This document shows, one piece after another, positions 17,119-24,797 of a DNA stretch of 64,000 nt; within the stretch, counting starts at the first letter, position 1, and every line of letters starts with the position of its first letter. The stretch spans positions 728 through 64,727 of the forward strand of contig NZ_JAGGOS010000019.1 of the NCBI RefSeq assembly GCF_018614205.1. Reading direction: 5' to 3'. The notes beneath the pieces were generated by a model, which searched no databases, had not been told where the DNA came from, and saw only the letters and a program-made list of their open reading frames with translations. The translations under genes and the position numbers were made by a program. Origin of the DNA: Streptomyces sp. ISL-36 (GTDB lineage: Bacteria > Actinomycetota > Actinomycetes > Streptomycetales > Streptomycetaceae).

Positions 17119-18806
17119 CGCACCAGCACCCCGCCCCCGACGCCCAGGCAGCTCCCCACACTCTGGCCGCCCCCGGCGCCCAGGCCGCCCACCACGCCCA
17201 GGCCGCTCCCCACACCCAGGCCGCTCCCCACGCCCAGGCCGCCCCCGACGCCCTGGCCGCTCCCGTCGACGTCTCCCTCGCCGCCCAGGCCCTCGGCGGG
17301 GGAGACCCGTCCCACCCCCGGCGGCCGCGGGGCATCGAGACCGCCGTCGCCGGCGGGAGCGAAGGTCCCCACGTCCTGCGGTCACTGACGTGGACCGTCC
17401 TCGGCGCGCTCGCCGAGGGCGTGGCCGAGCGGAGCGGGCCCCTGCCCGTCGGCGGCCCCGAGGCGGTCACCGCCGCCGTGGACGCCCTGATCGGACCGGT
17501 GCTTCCCGAGGACGGGATCGGCGCAGAGGCCGCGCTCGGCGGGCTCGTCCGCGCGGTCGCCGCCAGCGCGGCCGACCCGTCCGATCCGGCCTGCGTGGCC
17601 CATCTCCACTGCCCGCCGCTCGCCGTCGCGGTCGCCGCCGACCTCGCCGCCTCCGCGCTCAACCCCTCCATGGACTCCTGGGACCAGGCTCCCGCCGCCG
17701 GGGTCGTCGAGCAGCGCACCACCGAAGCCCTCGCCGCACTCGTCCACCCGGGCGCCCCGAACCCCGACGCCCTGATCACCAGCGGCGGTACGGAGTCCAA
17801 TCTCGTCGCCCTGCTCCTCTGCCGGGAACGCGCGCGGGCGCTCGGCACCCGCCCGGTGCGGATCCTCCTCGGGGCCAACGCCCACCACAGCGTGCACCGG
17901 GCGGCCTGGATGCTGGGCCTGCCCACACCGGTCACCGTCGAGTGCCGCGCGGGCCGAATGGTGCCCGCCGCGCTCGACCGGGCCCTGGCCGAACTCGGCC
18001 CCGGACCCGCCCTGGTCGTCGCCACCGCCGGCACCACCGACGAAGGCCTCATCGACCCGCTCCCCGAGATCGCCGAGATCGCGGCCCGCCACGGGGCCGA
18101 ACTCCACGTGGACGCCGCCTACGGCGGGCCGCTGCTGTTCAGCGACCGGCTCGCCCCCCGCCTCGCCGGTCTCGAGCACGCCGTCTCCGTCACCCTGGAC
18201 CTGCACAAACTCGGCTGGCAGCCCGTCGCCGCCGGAGTCCTCGCCGTCGCCGATGCCACGACCCTCGACGCACTCTCGCTGCGCGCCGACTACCTCAACG
18301 CCAACGACGACACCGAGGCAGGACTGCCCGACCTGCTCGGCCGGTCGATCCGTACCACCCGCAGGCCCGACGCCCTGAAGATCGCGGCGACCATGCAGGC
18401 GCTCGGCCGCCGGGGCCTCGGCGCGCTCGTCGACCACTGCGTCCGTACGGCGGAGGAGTTCGCCGACGCGATCGACGCCCACCCGGCGTTGCGCCGACGG
18501 CCCGGGGACGTCGGCATCAGCACCGTGCTGTTCCGGCCCACCGTCGCCGACCACCTGCCCGGCGACGCGGGGGACGCCCTGGTCGCGGCCGTGCGCCGGG
18601 ACCTGCTCGCCGCCGGGCGGGCCGTCCTCGGCCGCGCCAGGGCCGAGGACGCCGACGGCACCCCGCGGCTGTGGCTCAAGGCCACCCTGCTCCACCCCCG
18701 TACCCAGGCCGTCGACCTCGACGGACTGCTCAAGCTCGTCACCGACACCGCCGCGGCCACCACCGTTCCCGCACCAGCCGACCGCTCCACCGGAGGATCC
18801 CGATGA
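17115..18806 (+). CDS. L-2,4-diaminobutyrate decarboxylase-like PLP enzyme
   Basis: Group II (DDC/GAD-like) PLP decarboxylase, 563 residues. Motifs are TSGGTESNLVALL, HVDAAYGGPLLF (about residues 331-342) and TLDLHKLGWQP, with Lys365 as the PLP lysine. Paired with the upstream aminotransferase it would convert diaminobutyrate to 1,3-diaminopropane, as RhbB does. Family and context give this assignment; a related aromatic or glutamate substrate is less likely. The GTG start overlaps the preceding stop, and the end overlaps the hydroxylase start. The first 50 residues are a low-complexity 6-residue repeat not expected in the family. Confidence 0.87.
   Translation: MTHQHPAPDAQAAPHTLAAPGAQAAHHAQAAPHTQAAPHAQAAPDALAAPVDVSLAAQALGGGDPSHPRRPRGIETAVAGGSEGPHVLRSLTWTVLGALAEGVAERSGPLPVGGPEAVTAAVDALIGPVLPEDGIGAEAALGGLVRAVAASAADPSDPACVAHLHCPPLAVAVAADLAASALNPSMDSWDQAPAAGVVEQRTTEALAALVHPGAPNPDALITSGGTESNLVALLLCRERARALGTRPVRILLGANAHHSVHRAAWMLGLPTPVTVECRAGRMVPAALDRALAELGPGPALVVATAGTTDEGLIDPLPEIAEIAARHGAELHVDAAYGGPLLFSDRLAPRLAGLEHAVSVTLDLHKLGWQPVAAGVLAVADATTLDALSLRADYLNANDDTEAGLPDLLGRSIRTTRRPDALKIAATMQALGRRGLGALVDHCVRTAEEFADAIDAHPALRRRPGDVGISTVLFRPTVADHLPGDAGDALVAAVRRDLLAAGRAVLGRARAEDADGTPRLWLKATLLHPRTQAVDLDGLLKLVTDTAAATTVPAPADRSTGGSR
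17133..17258 (+). repeat. 18-bp tandem repeat encoding AP(H/D)AQA units
   Basis: Seven 6-residue units (APDAQA, APHTLA, APGAQA, AHHAQA, APHTQA, APHAQA, APDALA) form the N-terminal extension of the diaminobutyrate decarboxylase. Units differ by point changes only, so the array stays in frame. Confidence 0.9.
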
Positions 18807-20197
18807 CGCCCCCACCCGTCGAAGAGCCCCTCGACCTCCTGGGGGTGGGAACCGGGCCGTTCAACCTCTCGCTCGCCGCCCTCGCCGACGGTGTACCGGG
18901 GCTGCGCAGCGCCTTCTACGAGCAGCGGCCCGCCTTCCACTGGCACCCCGGCCTCCTCATCGAGGGAGCCACGCTCCAAGTCCCCTTCCTGGCCGACCTG
19001 GTGAGCCTGGTCGAGCCCACCAGCCGCTGGTCGTTCCTGAACTACGTCAAGACGCGGCGGCGCCTCTTCCCCTTCTACTTCGCCGAGCAGTTCCACATCC
19101 ACCGCGCCGAGTACGACCACTACTGCCGCTGGGCCAGCAGGGAACTCCCCTCCGTCCACTTCGGCCACCAGGTCGACACCGTCCGCTGGGACACCGGACA
19201 GGGCGCTTTCGCCGTCGACTTCACCCGTCTCGACGCGGAGGGCGACGCCCAGGCCGTCGGGCGTACGTATGCCCGGAACCTCGCGCTCGGGATCGGAACC
19301 GCCCCGCACGTGCCCGAGCCGCTGCGGGCGCTCGCCGACGACCCCGGCACGCTCGTCCTGCACTCCTCCGACTACCTCGCCCACCGGGACCGGCTCCTGG
19401 CCGCCCGCCATGTCACCGTCGTCGGCTCCGGGCAGTCCGGCGCGGAGGTCCTCCTCGACCTGCTGCGCGCCCGCCCGGAGGGCCGCGAGGGGCTGACGTG
19501 GCTCGCGCGCACCCCGGCCTTCGCGCCGATGGAGTACAGCAAGATCGGCCTGGAGCAGTTCACCCCCGACTACACCCGCTACTTCCACAACCTGCCGGAA
19601 GCCACCCGCGACCGGCTGCTGCCCAGCCAGTGGCAGCTGTACAAGGGCGTCAGCGGTGACACGCTCGGCGACATCCACGACGAGCTGTACCGCCGCGGCC
19701 TCGACGGCACCTGGCCCGACGTCACCCTCACGCCGGGCGTGGCCGTCCAGCGGGCCGCCCGCACCGGCGATCGGATCGAACTGGACGTCGAGCACGGCGA
19801 GCAGCAGGCCCGCGGCCGGCTCGTCACCGATGCCGTCGTCCTCGCCACCGGCTACCGCGAGCGGCCCGTCGACGGCCTGCTCGCCGCCCTGCGGCCGTAC
19901 ATCGTCCGCGACGCGGCCGGCCGGCCCGAGGTCGACGAGCGGCAGCGGCTGTGCCTCGCCCCGGAGATCGGCGGGTCGGTGTACGTCCAGAACGCCGAAC
20001 GCCACACCCACGGCGTCGGCACCCCCGACCTCGGGCTCGCCGCCTGGCGATCCGCCGTCATCCTCAACTCCCTCACCGGCGAGGAGACGTATCTCCTGCC
20101 CGAGCGCACCGCCTTCACCACCTTCGGCCTCGGCGGTCTCGCCGCACCGGACCACGATGCCGAACTCACCACCACCAGCACCGGAGGACGTTCGTGA
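18803..20197 (+). CDS. L-lysine/L-ornithine-type amine N-monooxygenase (siderophore hydroxylase)
   Basis: The 464-residue product is a flavin N-hydroxylating monooxygenase of the IucD/RhbE/AlcA class. It shows an FAD-binding motif GVGTGPFNLSLAAL at residues 13-26, the family's substrate-side motif FLADLVSLVEPTSRWSFLNY near residue 65, an NADPH motif VVGSGQSGAEVLLDLL near residue 206 and the late VLATGYRE. It would hydroxylate the primary amine of 1,3-diaminopropane (or a derivative) to build a hydroxamate precursor. The ATG start overlaps the decarboxylase stop (ATGA) with GGAGG upstream; the end overlaps the synthetase by GTGA. Confidence 0.92.
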   Translation: MTPPPVEEPLDLLGVGTGPFNLSLAALADGVPGLRSAFYEQRPAFHWHPGLLIEGATLQVPFLADLVSLVEPTSRWSFLNYVKTRRRLFPFYFAEQFHIHRAEYDHYCRWASRELPSVHFGHQVDTVRWDTGQGAFAVDFTRLDAEGDAQAVGRTYARNLALGIGTAPHVPEPLRALADDPGTLVLHSSDYLAHRDRLLAARHVTVVGSGQSGAEVLLDLLRARPEGREGLTWLARTPAFAPMEYSKIGLEQFTPDYTRYFHNLPEATRDRLLPSQWQLYKGVSGDTLGDIHDELYRRGLDGTWPDVTLTPGVAVQRAARTGDRIELDVEHGEQQARGRLVTDAVVLATGYRERPVDGLLAALRPYIVRDAAGRPEVDERQRLCLAPEIGGSVYVQNAERHTHGVGTPDLGLAAWRSAVILNSLTGEETYLLPERTAFTTFGLGGLAAPDHDAELTTTSTGGRS

Positions 20198-22014
20198 CCG
20201 AGCAGACATCCCCGCGGGACCGCGCGCTCGCCTGGCAACGGGCCGGCACCCTGATCACCGAGAAGATGCTCGGCGAGCTGTCCTACGAGTTCCTCCTCGA
20301 GCCGGTCGCCGACCCCGAGCCCGTCTCGGAGGGCACCGAGCCCGCCTGGCGCCTCGATCTGGCCGACGGTGTGACGTATCGTTTCCGCGCCCGTCACGGC
20401 GCTTTCCGCTGCTGGGTCGTCACCCCGGGTTCCGCCACCCGCCAAACCGCCGACGGCGCCACCGCACCGGCCGACGACCCGCGCGTCCTGGTCACCGACG
20501 CCCGCGCCGTCCTGGGCCTCGCCGGAATGCGGCTCGCCGACGTGCTGAGCGAGCTGACCTCGACCGTCGCCAACGAGGCCCTGCGCCTGGCCGTGCCGAT
20601 CACCGCAGCCGAACTGGCCGCCCTGCCCTACGACCTCGCCGACGGCCACCTCACCGGCCACCCGCGCATCGTCGTCAACAAGGGCCGGGTGGGCTTCTCC
20701 GCCGCCGACCGGGAACGGCTCGCCCCCGAGGCACGCACCCCGTTCCCCGTGCGCTGGGCCGCCGTCCACCGTGAACTCGCCAACTTCCGCTCCGTACCCG
20801 GCCTCGACGAGAACACCCTGCGGGCCGAGGAGCTCGACGCGAACACCCGCGAGGCGTTCACCGAGCGCATCACCGCGACCGGCGCGGACCCCGCCGACTT
20901 CGTATGGATGCCCATCCACCCCTGGCAGTGGGACGAGATAATCGGCACCCTCTACGCCGCAGAGATCGCCACCGGCCGCATCGTCCTGCTCGGCGACTCG
21001 GCCGACACCTACGTGGCGCACCAGACCGTCCGCACGCTCGCGAACGTCACCCACCCCACCCGCCGGGACGTCAAGACGGCCTGCTCGGTGCGGAACACCC
21101 TCGTCTACCGGGGCCTGAACTCCGCCGCCACCCTGGCCGGCCCCGCCGTCACCGAATGGCTGCTGTCGATCCACGAGAACGACGAGCTGCTGCGCGACGA
21201 GTACCGTTTCGACCTCCTCGGCGAGGTGGCCGCGGTCTCCGTCCGGCACCCGCTCTTCGGCGCGCTGCCGGATCTGCCGTACCGCTTCCACGAGACGCTC
21301 GGCGTGCTGTGGCGCGAGCCGCTGCGCACCCGTGTCGGCGCCGACGAGCGGGCGATCTCCCTCGCCACGCTTCCTTACCGCGACCACCGGGGGGACAGCG
21401 TCGTCGCCCATCTGATCCGTACCTCGGGCATGACGCCCGAGGAGTGGTTCGGCAAGCTGTACGACCTCATCCTCACGCCGCTCCTCCACTGGCTCTACCG
21501 GTACGGGGTCGCCTTCTGCCCCCACAGCCAGAACCTCGTTCTGATCACCGACCCGGACGGCCGTCCCCTCCGCGTGATGATCAAGGACTTCGCCCAGGGC
21601 GTCGACCTCGTCGACACCGACCTGCCCATCCACGACACGCTGGGCGAGGAGGCCCGCAAGGACATGCTGCGCTGGCCCGCCCCGCTGATGGCGCAGTCGC
21701 TGTTCTCCTCGGTCTTCTCGGGGCAGATCCGCTTCCTCGCCGAGATCGCCCACGACGACTTCGGCTACTCCCGCTCCGCGATGTGGGAGCAGGTCCGCGC
21801 CATCATCCGCGCCCACGCCGACCGCTTCCCCGAGGACGCCAAGCGCTACCCCGACCTGGACCTGTTCGCCCCCGACGTCGAACGGGTCTGCCTGAACCGC
21901 GAGCACCTCGCGGGCGAGGGATTCGAACGCGTCGACCGCGACGAGGAGTTCGACGTCCGCTTCGGCCGCGTCCCCAACCCGCTGCACGCCCCCGACCCGG
22001 AAGGCGCCTGGTGA
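20194..22014 (+). CDS. IucA/IucC-family NIS siderophore synthetase
   Basis: A full-length, 606-residue NRPS-independent siderophore synthetase. Family landmarks are the ATP-binding HPRIVVNKGRVGFS region near residue 158, HPWQW at 242-246, KTACSVRNTLVYRGL near 300, HSQNLVL near 444 and IKDFAQGV near 468, followed by the FhuF-like C-terminal thumb. The enzyme adenylates a carboxylate and condenses it with an amine or hydroxylamine. It is the only NIS synthetase in the window; rhizobactin and aerobactin pathways normally need two. GTG start with GGAGG upstream and a 4-nt overlap on each side. The type (A, B or C) cannot be decided from sequence alone. Confidence 0.92.
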   Translation: MTEQTSPRDRALAWQRAGTLITEKMLGELSYEFLLEPVADPEPVSEGTEPAWRLDLADGVTYRFRARHGAFRCWVVTPGSATRQTADGATAPADDPRVLVTDARAVLGLAGMRLADVLSELTSTVANEALRLAVPITAAELAALPYDLADGHLTGHPRIVVNKGRVGFSAADRERLAPEARTPFPVRWAAVHRELANFRSVPGLDENTLRAEELDANTREAFTERITATGADPADFVWMPIHPWQWDEIIGTLYAAEIATGRIVLLGDSADTYVAHQTVRTLANVTHPTRRDVKTACSVRNTLVYRGLNSAATLAGPAVTEWLLSIHENDELLRDEYRFDLLGEVAAVSVRHPLFGALPDLPYRFHETLGVLWREPLRTRVGADERAISLATLPYRDHRGDSVVAHLIRTSGMTPEEWFGKLYDLILTPLLHWLYRYGVAFCPHSQNLVLITDPDGRPLRVMIKDFAQGVDLVDTDLPIHDTLGEEARKDMLRWPAPLMAQSLFSSVFSGQIRFLAEIAHDDFGYSRSAMWEQVRAIIRAHADRFPEDAKRYPDLDLFAPDVERVCLNREHLAGEGFERVDRDEEFDVRFGRVPNPLHAPDPEGAW

Positions 22015-23375
22015 TACCGGTGACCTCCGACGCCTTCTGGAAGCGCCCCGCCGGGCCGCGCACCCTCGCGGCCCGCGCGGAGGCCGGCGCCGGCCTCCGC
22101 GCGGAGCTCGCCGCCCGGGGACCGCGCCGGCTCACGCTCCTCGCACCCGACCCGCACGCCCGTTTCGCGGCCGTCGACCTGGACGGGGAGTTCGCCCTCG
22201 GATCCGTACTGGACGACGGCTACGGCGCCTGCACCTACCTCTACGCCTGGACCGTCGACCGCGGCACGTCCACCGCCCCCGAACTCCAGCGCTACTACGA
22301 CACCTTCTCCGACCTCGTCCTGCGCCCCGACGCGGCGACGCTGCTGCCGCAGCCCGGCGAGGACGGCAGCTGGTACGTGGTCTGCGACGCCGCCTGGCCG
22401 GACGGCGCCCCGGTGCCGGTCGCACCCCGGACCGTGCTGCGCGAACGGCTGGCTGCCGCCGAGGAGTTCGGCATCGTGCCGTCCGTGGGACTGGAGCACG
22501 AGGTCACCTTCTACACCGCCGACGGCTCTCCGCTCACCTCCCACGGCATCGACTACGCCCTGGGTGGTACGGAAGCCCTCGCACCGCTCCTGCGCGACGT
22601 GCGCGCCACCCTCCACGAAGCGGCGCTGGGCGTGGAGTCGGCGCGCGCCGAGTGCCACCCCGGCCAGTACGAGGTGGTGCTGCGGCACCGCGACGCGCTC
22701 GCCGCCTGCGACGACGCCATGGTGCAGCAGACCCTGGTCCGCCAGACGGCGGCCCGGCACGGCGTCACCGCGTCCTACCTGGCCGCCGAGGGACCCGGGC
22801 AGGGCAGTTCGTGCCACGTCCATCTCTCCCTCAACGCCCCCGACGGCCGCAACCTCGGCCCGGCCGACGGCGATCCCCGACGGCCGGGCCCCCTGCTCGG
22901 CTCCTTCCTCGCCGGGGTGTTGCGGGCCGCCCCCGACCTGACCCCGCTCTGGGCACCGACGGTCAACTCGTACGTACGGCTGCGGAACGGCGACTTCGCA
23001 CCCACCGAGGTCCGGTGGGGCGTGGACGACCGCACCGCCTCCGTACGCCTGGCCGGAAGCGGGCCGTCACTGCGGCTGGAGTGCCGCTTCCCCGGTGCCG
23101 ACGCGCAGCCCCACCTCGCCGTGGCGGCGCTCCTCGCGGCCGGACTCTCCGGCGTCGAGGACGAGCTGCCGCCGCCCGAACCGGGCGAGCGGACCGGCCG
23201 GCTGGCTACCACGCCCTGGCAGTCGCTGGAACGGTTCACCACGTCGAAACTCCCCGCCCGGCTCCTCGGCCAGGAGCTCGTCGACCACTACGCGGCCCTC
23301 TTCCGGACCGAACTCGACGCCTGGTGCGACGGCGTCACCGACTGGCAGCGCCGCCGCGGAGCCCTGCGGTCATGA
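22011..23375 (+). CDS. Glutamine synthetase-fold ligase in a siderophore operon
   Basis: Complete 454-residue member of the glutamine synthetase superfamily (GlnT/PuuA-like branch), not a fragment. Visible landmarks are GLEHEVTFY near residues 161-169 (first metal-binding Glu pair), ECHPGQYEVVLRHRDAL near 211, the ATP/metal loop GSSCHVHLS at 265-273, NSYVRLRNGDFAPTEVRWG near 320, RTASVRL near 341 and a late LECRFPGADAQPHLAVAALL. PuuA-type relatives form gamma-glutamyl amides of amines at the cost of ATP. Its position between the NIS synthetase and the exporter, with GTGA and ATGA overlaps, indicates a biosynthetic amide-forming role on the siderophore rather than nitrogen assimilation. The exact substrates are unknown. 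Confidence 0.88.
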   Translation: MIPVTSDAFWKRPAGPRTLAARAEAGAGLRAELAARGPRRLTLLAPDPHARFAAVDLDGEFALGSVLDDGYGACTYLYAWTVDRGTSTAPELQRYYDTFSDLVLRPDAATLLPQPGEDGSWYVVCDAAWPDGAPVPVAPRTVLRERLAAAEEFGIVPSVGLEHEVTFYTADGSPLTSHGIDYALGGTEALAPLLRDVRATLHEAALGVESARAECHPGQYEVVLRHRDALAACDDAMVQQTLVRQTAARHGVTASYLAAEGPGQGSSCHVHLSLNAPDGRNLGPADGDPRRPGPLLGSFLAGVLRAAPDLTPLWAPTVNSYVRLRNGDFAPTEVRWGVDDRTASVRLAGSGPSLRLECRFPGADAQPHLAVAALLAAGLSGVEDELPPPEPGERTGRLATTPWQSLERFTTSKLPARLLGQELVDHYAALFRTELDAWCDGVTDWQRRRGALRS

Positions 23376-24613
23376 GCGCGCCGACCACGGGCGCACGGGC
23401 CGCGGCGAGTTCCCTCAAGGAGCTCGCCGCGGCCCCCGGCCTGCTGTCGCTGCTCGGCTGGAGCCTCGTCGGCCGTCTCCACCTCTCCGCCACCCTGGTG
23501 GCGCTCCTGATCGTCGCGGCCGACATCACCGGCTCGTACGCGACCGCCGGACTGGTCTCCGGCGCCCTCGTCCTCGGCCAGGGGCTCACCGCCCCCCTCA
23601 GGGGACGGACCGTCGACCGCCGCCCCGCCGCCCGCCTCCTCGTATGGACGTCGGTGCTGTACGGGGCGGGGGTCGCCGCCCTCGCCGCCGTACCGGAACG
23701 GGCCGGCTGGCAGCTGCTCGCAGGCGCCGCCTTCCTCGTCGGCCTCGCCTGTCCGCCCTCGACCCAGGTGTCCCGCGCCAAGGTCGCCCAGCTCGCCCAC
23801 GGTCCGCTGCGGCAACGGGCCTTCACCCTCCAGGCCACGGTCAACGAACTCGTCCTGGTCGCCGGACCCGGCGCCGCGTCCCTCGCCATCGCCGGTGCGG
23901 GGGCCCGCGGCGCGGTGGCGGTCTGCGGGGCGCTCGCCCTCGTCGGCGGGTTCGGTCTGGCCGCGGCCGTACGGCGGGCGGGTGTGGACGCACCGGCCGT
24001 GGCCCGCGGGACCGACGAAGAGGTGACGGGGCGTTCGCTGCTCCGTGACCCGGCGGTCGTCCGCTGCGTCGCCGCCGTGACCGCGCTCATCGCGGGCTTC
24101 GCGATCATCGACTTCGTCCTGGTCACCTGGTCCCACCAGCGCGGCAGCCCCGCGCTCGGCGGTGTCCTCACCGGCGTCTGGGCGGCCGGATCGGCCGCCG
24201 GGGGCCTCACCGCCACGCTCTGGTGCCACGGCGCGGCGAACCTCCGACGCCGACTCCTGCTGGTGGCCGCGGGCGTCGCCCTGCTCCTTCCCGCACTGGC
24301 CGTGCCCCTGACCGGGGCCTGCGGGAGCCCCTGGGCGGTGGTCCTGGCCCTCGCGCTGGGCGGAACCGTGATCCCGCCCGCTCTCGCCGCCCTCTACGAC
24401 CACGTCGCCGACAGCGCCGGGCCGGGCCGGCGCGGCGAGGTGTTCGGCTGGATCGCCACCGCCACGACGGCGGCGTCGGCGGCTGCCAACCCCCTCGCCG
24501 GGGCGGCGCTCGACCGCTGGGGGCCGTTGGCGCCGGTGGCCGTCGCCCTGGCCGCCTGCTGCCTTGCGACCGTGCTCGTCACCGGGGCGGGGAAGGGGCC
24601 CGCCTCGTCGTGA
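23372..24613 (+). CDS. MFS transporter, probable siderophore exporter
   Basis: The encoded protein (413 residues) has about twelve membrane segments in two groups of six separated by a charged loop near residue 205. The loop after segment 2 reads LTAPLRGRTVDRRPAARLL, a degenerate MFS motif A. It ends the siderophore operon with an ATGA overlap on the glutamine synthetase-like gene. Export of the finished siderophore is inferred from position and from the usual presence of an MFS pump in NIS operons. No terminator hairpin is evident in the 60 bp that follow. Confidence 0.85.
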   Translation: MSAPTTGARAAASSLKELAAAPGLLSLLGWSLVGRLHLSATLVALLIVAADITGSYATAGLVSGALVLGQGLTAPLRGRTVDRRPAARLLVWTSVLYGAGVAALAAVPERAGWQLLAGAAFLVGLACPPSTQVSRAKVAQLAHGPLRQRAFTLQATVNELVLVAGPGAASLAIAGAGARGAVAVCGALALVGGFGLAAAVRRAGVDAPAVARGTDEEVTGRSLLRDPAVVRCVAAVTALIAGFAIIDFVLVTWSHQRGSPALGGVLTGVWAAGSAAGGLTATLWCHGAANLRRRLLLVAAGVALLLPALAVPLTGACGSPWAVVLALALGGTVIPPALAALYDHVADSAGPGRRGEVFGWIATATTAASAAANPLAGAALDRWGPLAPVAVALAACCLATVLVTGAGKGPASS

Positions 24614-24672
24614 ACCGCCTCTTCACGCCTCCCCGCCGAGCTGTCCACCGTTGCGCAGGGCAAGGGGGAACC

Positions 24673-24789
24673 ATGGAACGCCCCGTCGTCTCGGACGTCA
24701 CGTACGACACCTCTCCGGCACGGATCACGATCGCCGGACTGCCGGACAAACCGGCCGACATCGCGGGTCCGATCCGTGAGACCGCCTCA
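24673..24789 (+). pseudogene. Aspartokinase ACT-domain fragment
   Basis: After a good ribosome site (aagggggaacc) an ATG opens MERPVVSDVTYDTSPARIT, then IAGLPDKPADIAG. This closely resembles the first ACT domain of actinobacterial aspartokinases around the internal start of the beta subunit (typically MExPIISGVAxDxSEAKVTVxGVPDKPG). Similarity fades after about 39 residues, where the frame runs into the antisense of the antiporter tail and stops at 25044. No catalytic kinase domain lies upstream, so this is either a decayed remnant of a dedicated aspartokinase or a tiny orphan ACT peptide. Aspartokinase leads to aspartate semialdehyde, the precursor used by the siderophore operon 60 bp upstream. 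Confidence 0.6.
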
Positions 24790-24797
24790 CGCGTCGC

